This document shows, piece by piece, positions 8,690-17,481 of a DNA stretch of 49,354 nt. Source of the stretch: CAYVVD01 sp964454975 (GTDB taxonomy: Bacteria; Bacteroidota; Ignavibacteria; Kapaibacteriales; UBA2268). The notes under the pieces are model-generated. The model ran no database searches. It saw nothing but the letters and a program-made list of their open reading frames with translations, and was not told the DNA's origin. The stretch is taken from the NCBI GenBank assembly GCA_964454975.1, contig CAYVVD010000023.1, forward strand, positions 1 through 49,354, read 5' to 3'. Position 1 is the first letter of the stretch. Each line of letters starts with the position of its first letter. Position numbers and translations under genes: made by a program.

Positions 8690-9862
8690 TTACGGTTCTA
8701 CAAAAATCACTTCACCTTCTGCATCGTGCAGCCTGATTAGGCCTTCAAGGCGGATTGAGTCAAGGCCGAGATATACTCTCTCCTGGCCGGAATTGTTATA
8801 AAGCTGTAGTTGGCCGTTCTGGTTAGTTGAGTTACCAAGGAAGGCTGTCTTTGCACCACGGTTGCTCATAAGCCTGAGCTGGCCATTCCCGGATTCGCTA
8901 TTTCCGAGGAATCCTGTCAGTTTACCTTCCGAGTTATAGCTCCTCACCTGTCCGTTGCCATCCGCCACAGTCCCGAGGAATCCTGTAATATTCTGCTCTT
9001 TATTGAAAGTCTGTAGCTGTCCGTTACCCCCGGTACTCGTACCAAAGTTTCCGGTTTCATTTCCGTTCCTGTTGAATGTCTGCATAAGGCCGTCGCCGTC
9101 GGGCGTTGTGCCAATGTTGGATGCTTCCACACCGTTAGAGTTATAGATACGAAGCATACCACCTTTGTCGAGGGCAGTTAATTTACCAATAGTTTTTCCG
9201 GTATTGTTATATGTATAAAGCTCTCCGTTCCCTTTATTGTCTGATCCAAGGAACACCATTTTTTTGCCGTCCATGCTGTTGATTAACAGGGTGCCTTTGT
9301 CCTCGCTAACTGAACCGAGTGTAAGAATGCTGTCCCCCTTTTTGTTGAAGAGCACCACTACTCCATCTGCAATTATTCCGGTCGACTTTCTGGTTTCAGC
9401 ATCAAATAAATCGATATAACCACGGCTTGTGCCCTGAATATTTCCGATTTCGGTTGTCGGGACTCCCTTGCTGTCTTTTGTCCTGAAAATTCCCGAACCT
9501 TCAATATCGGTACCGAAATAACCGGTTTGCATACCGTCTTTATTGAATGTTACAGCAAGTCCTGAGCCTTCGCTGCCTGTACCGCCAAAGAATGTCGGGC
9601 TTTCGGCAGAATTAAATGTCATAACAATACCATTCCCGTTTTGATCTGTCCCTACAAAGGCTGTTTCCATTCCTTCTTCATTATAAGAACGAAAATAGCC
9701 GTCCGCAAAAATCCCGGTTACTTTACCTTCTTTGTCCAGAAGAGTAATCTGGCGTGCAACCAGGTTTTCGAAAGTTGTGCCGACTGTTGCCCCGCTTAGC
9801 GCAAAAAGCAGGCAGATTGTCAAAGCTCCTATTATGAAGCTTTTAAAGTCCAATTTTTTCAT
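8690..9862 (-). CDS. Signal-anchored surface protein built of about fifteen 23-residue repeats
   Basis: I do not recognise a named family. One hydrophobic segment (about residues 9-28) is a signal anchor or uncleaved signal. Almost all the rest of the 390 residues is tandem repeats of about 23 residues. The core is an F/Y-N-x-x-G turn, a short strand ending in L-G-T/N, then G-N-G-Q-L-x-T/S. The period and alternating hydrophobics suggest a beta-solenoid or stacked hairpins outside the membrane. The start ATG has a good GGGAG Shine-Dalgarno 5 bases upstream on the minus strand. It is first in a unit with the OmpA-like and thioredoxin-like genes, so an envelope role is likely. Adhesin, structural spacer or ligand binder are all possible. 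Confidence 0.75.
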   Translation of the reverse strand: MKKLDFKSFIIGALTICLLFALSGATVGTTFENLVARQITLLDKEGKVTGIFADGYFRSYNEEGMETAFVGTDQNGNGIVMTFNSAESPTFFGGTGSEGSGLAVTFNKDGMQTGYFGTDIEGSGIFRTKDSKGVPTTEIGNIQGTSRGYIDLFDAETRKSTGIIADGVVVLFNKKGDSILTLGSVSEDKGTLLINSMDGKKMVFLGSDNKGNGELYTYNNTGKTIGKLTALDKGGMLRIYNSNGVEASNIGTTPDGDGLMQTFNRNGNETGNFGTSTGGNGQLQTFNKEQNITGFLGTVADGNGQVRSYNSEGKLTGFLGNSESGNGQLRLMSNRGAKTAFLGNSTNQNGQLQLYNNSGQERVYLGLDSIRLEGLIRLHDAEGEVIFVEP

Positions 9863-10014
9863 GTTAACTCCCTGAAGTCTGATTCAATTCTTAGCGATAA
9901 ATCCATTCAAAATATGAAAAGATTAATAAATACTCACGATATTTTGAGTGAAATTCAGGTTAAAATTATAATTTAGTTATTCCACCATTATCATTGGTAG
10001 TTTTTTTTATTCTA

Positions 10015-10596
10015 ATGCAGCTAATATTCCCTGAAATATTGATTGAAGCATACTCCGAGGGTTACTTCCCGATGGCAGAGTCCTGCAACGGTGATATTTA
10101 CTGGCATTCACCCGATCCACGAGCTATAATTCCATTCAATGATGTGAAAATTCCGAGAACCGTAAAACAGAGAATCAAGCGCGAAAACTGGGATTTCCAT
10201 TTTAATACCAGCTTCGAGCGTGTAATCAGGCTGTGTTCTGACAGGGAAGAAACCTGGATTAACGAAGAAATTATCCAGACCTATACTGAATTACATTACT
10301 ACGGCTATGCGCACAGTATTGAAACATGGGGCGGGCACAAACTTGTTGGAGGGCTTTACGGTGTAACGATCGGAGGCGCATTTTTTGGAGAATCAATGTT
10401 CAATCTTGTTTCTGATGCTTCAAAAGCTGCTTTTTATGCCCTGATAGAGAGGCTTAAAGAAAGGAACTTTGTCCTTCTTGATTCCCAATATATTAATCCG
10501 CACACAAAAATGCTTGGAGCAATTGAATTGCCGCGAATCTATTACCTGCAACTACTTAAAAAAGCGATAAAATTGCCTTGTAAATTCGATAAATAG
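10015..10596 (+). CDS. aat: Leucyl/phenylalanyl-tRNA--protein transferase
   Basis: Aat attaches Leu or Phe to N-terminal Arg or Lys of proteins, marking them for ClpAP degradation through the N-degron pathway. Recognisable motifs are EGYFPM, WHSPDPRAIIPF, GYAHSIETW, GGLYGVTIGGAFFGESMF and LLDSQYINPHTKMLGA. At about 193 residues it is slightly shorter than the Escherichia coli enzyme but contains the whole GNAT-like catalytic core. The start is the ATG at 10015; a TTG at 9994 would add seven hydrophobic residues without family support. It is transcribed alone or with the lipoprotein that follows about 60 bases downstream. Confidence 0.94.
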   Translation: MQLIFPEILIEAYSEGYFPMAESCNGDIYWHSPDPRAIIPFNDVKIPRTVKQRIKRENWDFHFNTSFERVIRLCSDREETWINEEIIQTYTELHYYGYAHSIETWGGHKLVGGLYGVTIGGAFFGESMFNLVSDASKAAFYALIERLKERNFVLLDSQYINPHTKMLGAIELPRIYYLQLLKKAIKLPCKFDK

Positions 10597-10657
10597 ACTT
10601 ATATTAAGAATTGTTAATCCTACGGGCTTGCTTCATCAATTGCGGGAGTTAATGGCA

Positions 10658-12493
10658 ATGAAATCAAGAATTCCGGTAGTGTTATTAATCTTGATACTGC
10701 TGTTTGCACTGTCCTGTAAAACACCCATAACTAGCCCAAAACCCTTAGTCTGCCCCATACCTACACAGAATTGCAATCCAAATGAATGGGACGGTATTCC
10801 AATTGATACTTCCATTGAACTACGCGAAACCAGAGGCTACTATTATGCTATTGAGCCGGTTTCTTCATTAAATACACCTTATGATGAGTGGGCGATTGCT
10901 TTCGATTCTAAAAACACAGCTCTAATGACATTTACAGATTCCGATCGCCAGCGATTACTGAAAGTAAGGATGGTGAATCCGACTGAATTCATGATGATCT
11001 CTCCGGTGTTATCAGATATAGACGGGCATATTGGCGCGGCAACTTTTAGCGGAAACGAAATAGCACTTGCTGTGATTACAGACAAGGATTATTCTAAAGC
11101 TTTTTACGCTGAGCATGACGGCTCACTACTCGGTTCACTGGAGACAATGCATGGTATGTCGCGCCTTTATTCCGGCATAATACGTGATGAAGTACTTGAT
11201 GCCAAGCCGCTTGAGAGTCTGGAGGACGGCATTAACGTGTTTAATTGGGAATCTCAACCTGCTTTTTCTCCCGACGGAAACACAATGGTTTTTGCATCAG
11301 ACCGGGAAGGCGGAAAGGGTGGAACTGACCTATGGATCTCAACAAAAACGGCTTCTGGTTGGTCGAAACCACAAAACTGTGGTGCGGTTAATACAAAATG
11401 TGATGAGCTAACACCCTATATAAACAGCGACGGAAGGGCACTTTACTTTGCTTCAGCCGGGCATGAAACCGTTGGTGGTTACGATATTTTCAAATCTGAA
11501 ATCGAAAGCAATCTTTGGAGCGATATAAAATCAGGCAGGGCTGATATAGAAAACAACAGTTATTTTTCAAGGCCTTCCAACTTCAAAGCGCCTGTCAATA
11601 CACAATATGACGAGCTGTTTCCATCTTGCCCGGGTGATTGTGATTCTATTCTCTTTTATTCATCAAATCAGACAGCCAGCACAGGCAGTATGCTCCAGTC
11701 AGGAGGCGGTTTTGACATTTTTGTATTCCACAGGATAGGGTATGATAAGCTAAAACCTTCCGATATTGTTAGAAAAGACACAGCGCCGGAAATACCGGTT
11801 AATATTAAACAAGAAAAGGATATAGTAATTAACCCATATTTTAACCTTAAGGGAAAAGTAGTTGATGCTGCTACAAAACAGCCTGTCCCAAACTCGGAAA
11901 TTGTAATTAGAGAGCTGCCAAGCCCGGATATAAAATATGATTACGAAACAAATGTTGACGGGACTTACGAAATTACTCTTGAAAAAGGGCCACAGTATGA
12001 AGTTACAGCACAAGCAGAAAACCTGTTCTATGATTCATACAAAGTCAGCATTCCTGAAGATGATACAACAAGCGAAATTGTGATGGATTTCCACCTTCCT
12101 GAGAAGCTGACCTTGCGAATTAATTTTCCTTTTGATGATTACCAACATCCTTACTTATTTGTGCTGGACAGCAATGGTATTCAGACCAGCAGAACATGGC
12201 ACAACGAACTGGATTTACTTTCCGCACATATCAAAAGCGAAATTGCTAAACTCGAGAAGATGATTTTAATTGGGCATACTGATCCTATTGGCACAATCGA
12301 ATACAATGACAGGCTCAGCAGACGAAGAGCAAACTTTGTCGAGAGTGAGTTGATTAAGAGGGGTATTCCCGAGTCCTTTATGGAAACACGGGCTATGGGA
12401 GAAAACGATCCATTATCCCGGAAGGATGGCGAATCAAAAGATGCTTATCACAAACGCCTGCGTAGGGTTGTGATTCAAAAAGTATATAAATAA
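10658..12493 (+). CDS. PorE-like lipoprotein: PD40 propeller, CarboxypepD_reg and OmpA domains
   Basis: The lipobox is FALSC (Cys20). A region of WD40-like PD40 beta-propeller blades follows (about 60-360), with repeats such as PAFSPDGNTMVFASDREGG and TPYINSDGRALYFASAG. Next come a carboxypeptidase-regulatory-like domain (about 390-470) and an OmpA peptidoglycan-binding domain (about 490-610), with LIGHTDPIGTIEYN and SRRRANFV. This order matches PorE of the type IX secretion apparatus, except that no N-terminal TPR domain is present. PorE anchors the T9SS to peptidoglycan. A related adhesion or anchoring role is the alternative. A GGGAG Shine-Dalgarno at 10644-10648 is best spaced for the ATG at 10658; the ATG at 10652 is another option. 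The penicillin-binding protein gene starts 1 base after the stop. Confidence 0.83.
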   Translation: MKSRIPVVLLILILLFALSCKTPITSPKPLVCPIPTQNCNPNEWDGIPIDTSIELRETRGYYYAIEPVSSLNTPYDEWAIAFDSKNTALMTFTDSDRQRLLKVRMVNPTEFMMISPVLSDIDGHIGAATFSGNEIALAVITDKDYSKAFYAEHDGSLLGSLETMHGMSRLYSGIIRDEVLDAKPLESLEDGINVFNWESQPAFSPDGNTMVFASDREGGKGGTDLWISTKTASGWSKPQNCGAVNTKCDELTPYINSDGRALYFASAGHETVGGYDIFKSEIESNLWSDIKSGRADIENNSYFSRPSNFKAPVNTQYDELFPSCPGDCDSILFYSSNQTASTGSMLQSGGGFDIFVFHRIGYDKLKPSDIVRKDTAPEIPVNIKQEKDIVINPYFNLKGKVVDAATKQPVPNSEIVIRELPSPDIKYDYETNVDGTYEITLEKGPQYEVTAQAENLFYDSYKVSIPEDDTTSEIVMDFHLPEKLTLRINFPFDDYQHPYLFVLDSNGIQTSRTWHNELDLLSAHIKSEIAKLEKMILIGHTDPIGTIEYNDRLSRRRANFVESELIKRGIPESFMETRAMGENDPLSRKDGESKDAYHKRLRRVVIQKVYK

Positions 12494-12494
12494 C

Positions 12495-14645
12495 ATGACA
12501 CCACTTAGATTGCTAATATTCCTAATAATTGCTCTGCTGCTAGTATCAGCGGCAGTTACTTTATATGTTAACGATGTAATATCAGAGAATGTACCGTCGC
12601 TGGAGCAGTTGGAAAATCCAAAACAGAATCTTGCGACCCAGTTGTTTTCAAGCGATGGCAGGCTTGTTGACCAGTACTTTGAACATCAGCGCATAAGCCT
12701 GATTATGGAAAACATCCCACAGGACTTTATAAATGCCCTGATAGCTACTGAAGACAAGGAGTTTTATGATCACTGGGGTGTTCATGTCGGGCGCATATTC
12801 AGGGCGGCAATAACAAATATCGGCAGGGTAAGGCCGCACGGCGCTTCAACAATAACTCAGCAGCTTGCAAGAAATCTCTACCTCGACCAGTCGCCAACCT
12901 TAGAACGTAAAATCAGGGAAGCTTACACTGCAATTCAAATCGAGAAGAATTATTCCAAGAAAGAAATAATTGAAATGTATTGCAACACTGTACATTTCGG
13001 CAGAAGCGCCTACGGGTTGCAGGTTGCGGCAACGGTTTATTTTGGCAAGGAACCAAAAGAGCTAACCCTCGCCGAGTGCGCCTTGCTTGTGGCAATGCTA
13101 AAAGCACCTAACTACTACGACCCAGCCAAAAATTACGACATCGCATTAAGCAGGAGGAATCTCGTCCTCGAATTAATGCTCGAACATGATGTTATCAGCA
13201 GCGATGAATATACAGAAGCATTACTCGAACCTATTACTTTAAAACAAAAGCGTTCAAAAAATGAACCAAAGTACCTTGCCCCGCATTTTGTTGAGCATAT
13301 TCGCCAGGAACTTGGAGACGACAACAGACTCTACAGCTACGACCTTTACCGCGACGGCCTTGTTATATACACTACACTTAATTCAGAAATTCAGAAATAT
13401 GCAAATCAGGCAGTCGCCGAACACATTGGCAAATACCAGGATCTGTTTGATAAAAACTGGTCCTGGAGCAATAACAAGAGCCTGCTAAACAAAATAATAA
13501 AAGAAGCGATTGCAAGAAGGCCTGACTTCAGGGCAGCAGATGCCTCAAGAAGAAATGAAATTGAGAAAAAACTTAGAAACGATAAACACTTTGTAGATTC
13601 TGTAAAAAATGCCGTCACAACAATTCAGGCTGGTGTAGTAGTGCTCGATCCACAAACTGGAGCAGTACTTGCTCTTGTAGGAGCTTCAAAAAAATTCATG
13701 GATGAGAATGCCGATGCAAAGTATTCACTCAATCATGTTACTCAAATACAGCGTCAGCCGGGGTCGTCATTTAAGCCATTTGTATATGCAAAAGCACTTG
13801 AAACCGGAATGTCTCCATACGACATGGTTGAATGCGGGCCTTTCATTTACAAAGACTCAATTACCGGGGAGGTGTGGACTCCCCGTATAGGCGCAGATTG
13901 CAAAGAGGGCGAAAAAGTAACATTGTATGACGGGCTGAGGCGTTCTATCAATTCTGTTGCAGCAAGGCTAATTACTGAATATACAGACCCTTTTGAAGTA
14001 AAAAAACTATTAATGCGTGCCGGAATTGAATCAAAACTGCATGCCGTTCCAGCGCTTTCCCTGGGAGCAGGAGGTGAAATCAAACCTATTGAACTTGCTT
14101 CTGCGTTCTGTATATTTAATGCCCGCGGGTATCATTTCAATCCCCATTTTGTTACACGCGTAGAGGACAGATTTGGCAACTTGCTTTTTGAGCATAACAA
14201 AGCAGGCCGCGTTAATGATGCTTTGTCTCGCGAAGTTGCCGAAACAATGACATACATGATGCAGGCTGTTGTTAATAATGGAACCGCCGCAAGAATCAGA
14301 AGCTTTTTCAGGAATGTTGAAGCTGCCGGAAAAACCGGCACTACAAACGACAATGCAGATGCCTGGTTCGTTGGTTACACACCAGAACTTGTAGCAGGTG
14401 TATGGGTAGGCTTCGATGACCAGCGGATAAACTTTGACTGTATCGGAAAGAACGGCCAGGGAGGCAGAGCTGCCGGGCCAATCTGGGGATTACTTATGAA
14501 TAAGATTTACAGCGATAATTCTCTGGCTTACAGGCAGAAAAAATTCTCCCTTAAGCTGTTCGAAGAGACTTTTTTCCCTGATTCGCTCAATATGGGAATG
14601 ATGCCAATAAGACCGGACTCTCTTAAAAGGAATTCTGTACAATGA
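12495..14645 (+). CDS. mrcA: Bifunctional class A penicillin-binding protein (PBP1A-type)
   Basis: This enzyme polymerises and cross-links peptidoglycan. A single N-terminal transmembrane helix (about residues 5-27) is followed by a GT51 transglycosylase domain with TEDKEFYDHWGV (catalytic Glu), HGASTITQQLARN and KKEIIEMYCNTVHFG. The transpeptidase domain has SSFK (nucleophile Ser in QPGSSFKPFVYA), the SxN motif in RSINSVA and KTG in AGKTGTTND. Length, 716 residues, is normal for the family. The start lies 1 base after the PorE-like gene and the stop overlaps the next start (ATGA at 14642-14645). The three genes therefore form one tightly coupled operon of cell-wall synthesis and wall-binding proteins. 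Confidence 0.95.
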   Translation: MTPLRLLIFLIIALLLVSAAVTLYVNDVISENVPSLEQLENPKQNLATQLFSSDGRLVDQYFEHQRISLIMENIPQDFINALIATEDKEFYDHWGVHVGRIFRAAITNIGRVRPHGASTITQQLARNLYLDQSPTLERKIREAYTAIQIEKNYSKKEIIEMYCNTVHFGRSAYGLQVAATVYFGKEPKELTLAECALLVAMLKAPNYYDPAKNYDIALSRRNLVLELMLEHDVISSDEYTEALLEPITLKQKRSKNEPKYLAPHFVEHIRQELGDDNRLYSYDLYRDGLVIYTTLNSEIQKYANQAVAEHIGKYQDLFDKNWSWSNNKSLLNKIIKEAIARRPDFRAADASRRNEIEKKLRNDKHFVDSVKNAVTTIQAGVVVLDPQTGAVLALVGASKKFMDENADAKYSLNHVTQIQRQPGSSFKPFVYAKALETGMSPYDMVECGPFIYKDSITGEVWTPRIGADCKEGEKVTLYDGLRRSINSVAARLITEYTDPFEVKKLLMRAGIESKLHAVPALSLGAGGEIKPIELASAFCIFNARGYHFNPHFVTRVEDRFGNLLFEHNKAGRVNDALSREVAETMTYMMQAVVNNGTAARIRSFFRNVEAAGKTGTTNDNADAWFVGYTPELVAGVWVGFDDQRINFDCIGKNGQGGRAAGPIWGLLMNKIYSDNSLAYRQKKFSLKLFEETFFPDSLNMGMMPIRPDSLKRNSVQ

Positions 14646-15295
14646 AAGAACTGATTTTCAGAGATGGAAGAAAGATCCGTATCGGTAATATTTACGGTAT
14701 AGGCAGGAACTATACTTTGCACGCAAAGGAAATGGGCAATTCCCCTGAAGCAGCGCCTATGGTTTTTATAAAACCATCAAATGCGTATGTCCCAAACGGT
14801 AGCAGGATTAAGCTACCTGACATTTCAAATAATGTGCATCACGAAGTTGAACTGGTTGTTGTTATTGGAAAGGAAGCGGACAACATAAGCGCCGATGCGG
14901 CAATGGATTACATTGCAGGATATGCCGTCGGCCTTGACATAACATTAAGAGATTTACAGAAAGAAGCAAAAGAAAAAGGCAAGCCCTGGGCTATTGCAAA
15001 GGGTTTCAGACATTCCGCGCCTGTATCAGCAATTATTATGGCTGATGATGTCAATCCGGGTGATGGTATTGAAATCAGCCTGGAAATCAACGGTATCCTG
15101 AGACAAAAAGGAAACACCCTGGATATGATATTTGATGTTCCCAATCTTGTTTCATATCTATCAAAAATATTCGGCCTTTTGGAAGGCGATTTGATTTTTA
15201 CCGGGACACCCGAGGGTGTCGGTCAGATACATCCGGGAGACAAGCTTCATGCAAGCCTTGGCGGCCTGGTTGAACTCGATGTTGAAATTGAATAA
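14642..15295 (+). CDS. Fumarylacetoacetate hydrolase (FAH)-family protein, acylpyruvase-like
   Basis: A 217-residue single-domain FAH enzyme. Metal ligands are visible as HHEVELVVVIGKE and as the Asp in GLDITLRDLQ. GKPWAIAKGFRHSAPVS and LIFTGTPEGVGQIHPGD are classic family segments. Members hydrolyse acylpyruvates or decarboxylate oxaloacetate, and substrate cannot be read from sequence. It is coupled to the penicillin-binding protein gene by a 4-base overlap, but no metabolic link to peptidoglycan is obvious. The pairing may simply be operonic convenience. Confidence 0.9.
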   Translation: MKELIFRDGRKIRIGNIYGIGRNYTLHAKEMGNSPEAAPMVFIKPSNAYVPNGSRIKLPDISNNVHHEVELVVVIGKEADNISADAAMDYIAGYAVGLDITLRDLQKEAKEKGKPWAIAKGFRHSAPVSAIIMADDVNPGDGIEISLEINGILRQKGNTLDMIFDVPNLVSYLSKIFGLLEGDLIFTGTPEGVGQIHPGDKLHASLGGLVELDVEIE

Positions 15296-15317
15296 TCTAA
15301 CATAAGCGGTATTTAAA

Positions 15318-16727
15318 ATGATAAATATCAGAGTAATATTAATAGCAGCGATGCTTGCTTTGTTTGCACAAAGCTGTATGTTCTTTCGCGTAACCCGCAC
15401 TGAGACTGATACATACACTGTTTCTGACCTCGACACGACAATCGTTAACTATGTGCAGAACGATCCCGGGAACAGAGACAACGGTGTGATTTACCCCTCC
15501 TCACGCGCTGTTCGTGTAACCAGGAACCTTGTGCAGGAGGATAGCATCGTAGAAAAGCACTATCCGGATTTTATCAGAATCGGCCTGTTTGAATCTGTCG
15601 GCACACTTGGCGGTAATAGCGAGAATGCCATTGGTACAGGGCTATTCGGTGCTTATCCCGAGTTTTTGAACGTTGATGAATTCTATCGCGGGAATCCTGA
15701 CGAGAGTTATATTTTTCCCGGTGGAATCTACCGCTTTGGTATCGGCGAGTGGCGGCTGAGATGGTTCCGGGATGCCCCCGACTGGACCATAGGCACTCAC
15801 ATGTTCGAAGCAATAATCCCTGACGCGCGGATGGAAAAGAGCCTGATGACTATCTTCCCTCTATATATACGCAAGCGATTCTATCTGGACAGGGATATTC
15901 CATATATATGCATAACACCGGCAGTTGGGTTTGGATGGTTCCCGATTAACTTCTCAAATTATGTAAACGCTTCTGTTTCACTTGACGTAGGTTCTATAGG
16001 TGGGTTAAATGTGCGTGCTTATGTGGGGATGGCAGCAGGTGTAAATGCCAATAACAGCACTTTAATAAGGAGCAGCGAATTTACCGATGACGGACAGTCC
16101 TCAATAATTCCCTATGGAGGTCTGGGTGTTTCAGTGCTGGATTTCCATAACCTTGTTCCGGAAACATTGAGCGAATGGAAGGATCATGAACACTCATCCT
16201 GGGAGGTCGGACTTGCACAGTTTGGAATCATTGGTTCTGGTGCCGACATTTCTGCTCTTGGTGGTGATACAACAGATACGGGATTCCTGAAAGGTTATGT
16301 ACTGAAACTTGCCAATGCCAACATTGCCTTACCTGTTCTTGATTATAAACTTTATGCGGGGACAACACTTTTTAACCTGCTGATACTCGGACAGGACGAG
16401 TGGGGAATGAGCATTCTGCCAATTCGTTTAGGCTATTGGGCTACGCTTGTCAAAGATGAACTTTCTGCCGAACCCTTCATTGAGTATAATTATTACCCAA
16501 GCTCTTTCTTCCATATTGGTGGAAGAGTTAATATGAGAATAGGCGAAGATTACAGCATTAGTTTCATTGTCGGGCTTGCAAGCGGAAGCACTGACAGCGG
16601 GGTTGAAAGAAACCTTGAAGCCCAGTTTGGTATCCCCGGCAATCTCTCGGATGCTTATTTCGGAGTTTCGTTCAACTTCCTGGACAGAATATTTTTTCCT
16701 GAAGAACTCAGATATGGTTTAGAATGA
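15318..16727 (+). CDS. Unknown envelope protein with lipoprotein-like signal
   Basis: Not recognised. The N-terminus (MINIRVILIAAMLALFAQSC) is a signal sequence ending in a Ser-Cys that could be lipidated, although the lipobox is poor. The remaining 450 residues are rich in Gly, aromatic residues and alternating hydrophobics. A strand-rich end (SFIVGLASG, YFGVSFNFLDRIFF) is compatible with an outer-membrane or periplasmic beta protein. It lies 22 bases after the FAH gene and overlaps the next lipoprotein gene by 4 bases, so it probably belongs to the same transcript and acts with that lipoprotein. Confidence 0.6.
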   Translation: MINIRVILIAAMLALFAQSCMFFRVTRTETDTYTVSDLDTTIVNYVQNDPGNRDNGVIYPSSRAVRVTRNLVQEDSIVEKHYPDFIRIGLFESVGTLGGNSENAIGTGLFGAYPEFLNVDEFYRGNPDESYIFPGGIYRFGIGEWRLRWFRDAPDWTIGTHMFEAIIPDARMEKSLMTIFPLYIRKRFYLDRDIPYICITPAVGFGWFPINFSNYVNASVSLDVGSIGGLNVRAYVGMAAGVNANNSTLIRSSEFTDDGQSSIIPYGGLGVSVLDFHNLVPETLSEWKDHEHSSWEVGLAQFGIIGSGADISALGGDTTDTGFLKGYVLKLANANIALPVLDYKLYAGTTLFNLLILGQDEWGMSILPIRLGYWATLVKDELSAEPFIEYNYYPSSFFHIGGRVNMRIGEDYSISFIVGLASGSTDSGVERNLEAQFGIPGNLSDAYFGVSFNFLDRIFFPEELRYGLE

Positions 16728-17350
16728 AAAAACTATCAGTAATATTATTATTGTTGCTAATTGTATCCTGTTATCCCGGCCGTCGGTTAAATACACCTGA
16801 TGTATTCGACATGAATCTGCGCTCTGAACGGCCGCTTATAGAAGGCTTTATCCTGAGCGATATAACAAGCGTTGAAAATAATGCCGATAATGGTTTTATT
16901 ATGTTCCCAAATGCATATATAAGCCTTAGGGAGTATCGCCTGATGTCGAGAGTGTCTGATTTATCAATCAAAACCAACGGCGGCGATGGTATGATGTTTA
17001 CAATCAGGACCACGCAACATGAAAGAAACAATGAACCGGGCATTAAACTGCTAATAAATGAAACCGGCTCAACTGTTTTTGAGAACAACAAGATAATTTT
17101 TGAAAATCCCGGCGCAAAATTATTGCCCGGTGAGGACCAACGTCTGAGAATTCGTAATCAAGGGAAATATTACTCCATGTCACTCGACTGCGAGACCATC
17201 TACACCGGAACAACAGAACTACCCCAAACAGAATTCATACTTATTAAGACACTCCCAAACACACAGGCTTTGGTTTACGGCATAGAATTTGATGATGTTT
17301 TCGATGACCTCGGCGATGTAATTTTACCCGAAATCTACAAGCCGGACTAA
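16724..17350 (+). CDS. Unknown lipoprotein, possibly a lectin-like beta sandwich
   Basis: The first 16 residues (MKKLSVILLLLLIVSC) form a strong lipoprotein signal with Cys16. The body of about 190 residues is beta-strand rich with no helical domain. Segments such as KLLPGEDQRLRIRNQGKYYSMSLD-like strands and the closing VYGIEFDDVF recall concanavalin/LamG-type sandwiches, but this is only an impression. Its start overlaps the preceding gene's stop (ATGA), so the two are probably made together in a fixed ratio. It is the last gene before the flagellar cluster, which has its own promoter. Confidence 0.6.
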   Translation: MKKLSVILLLLLIVSCYPGRRLNTPDVFDMNLRSERPLIEGFILSDITSVENNADNGFIMFPNAYISLREYRLMSRVSDLSIKTNGGDGMMFTIRTTQHERNNEPGIKLLINETGSTVFENNKIIFENPGAKLLPGEDQRLRIRNQGKYYSMSLDCETIYTGTTELPQTEFILIKTLPNTQALVYGIEFDDVFDDLGDVILPEIYKPD

Positions 17351-17383
17351 GTTCTTTGTTAATTGCAACCACAAAAAAAAATC

Positions 17384-17410
17384 TAAAGTAATCCTCAAAA
17401 ATGCCGAAAA
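17384..17410 (+). promoter_or_regulatory. Sigma-28 (FliA-type) promoter of the flagellin gene
   Basis: TAAAGTAA at 17384-17391 and GCCGAAAA at 17403-17410 are separated by exactly 11 bases. The enterobacterial sigma-28 consensus is TAAAGTTT-N11-GCCGATAA, so 13 of 16 positions match with ideal spacing. It lies about 70 bases upstream of the flagellin ATG. Its match with the flgM anti-sigma-28 gene at the end of the same cluster makes a chance hit unlikely. Confidence 0.85.
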
Positions 17411-17471
17411 GTGGATTAGTAGGAAATTAAACTTCATAGGCAGGAAGCCCGGAAAATTTTAAAATTTACAC

Positions 17472-17476
17472 GGAGG
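17472..17476 (+). promoter_or_regulatory. Strong Shine-Dalgarno of flagellin
   Basis: GGAGG sits 5 bases before the flagellin ATG. Several neighbours (typA, cdsA) have no recognisable Shine-Dalgarno, so this site suits a very highly translated mRNA. Confidence 0.8.
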
Positions 17477-17481
17477 TTATT

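Noticed and set aside
8690..9862. Possible CRISPR or DNA-level tandem repeat because of the regular period.
   Set aside because: The period is 69 bases with imperfect repeats inside an open reading frame. The regularity is at protein level, and there are no spacers or cas genes.
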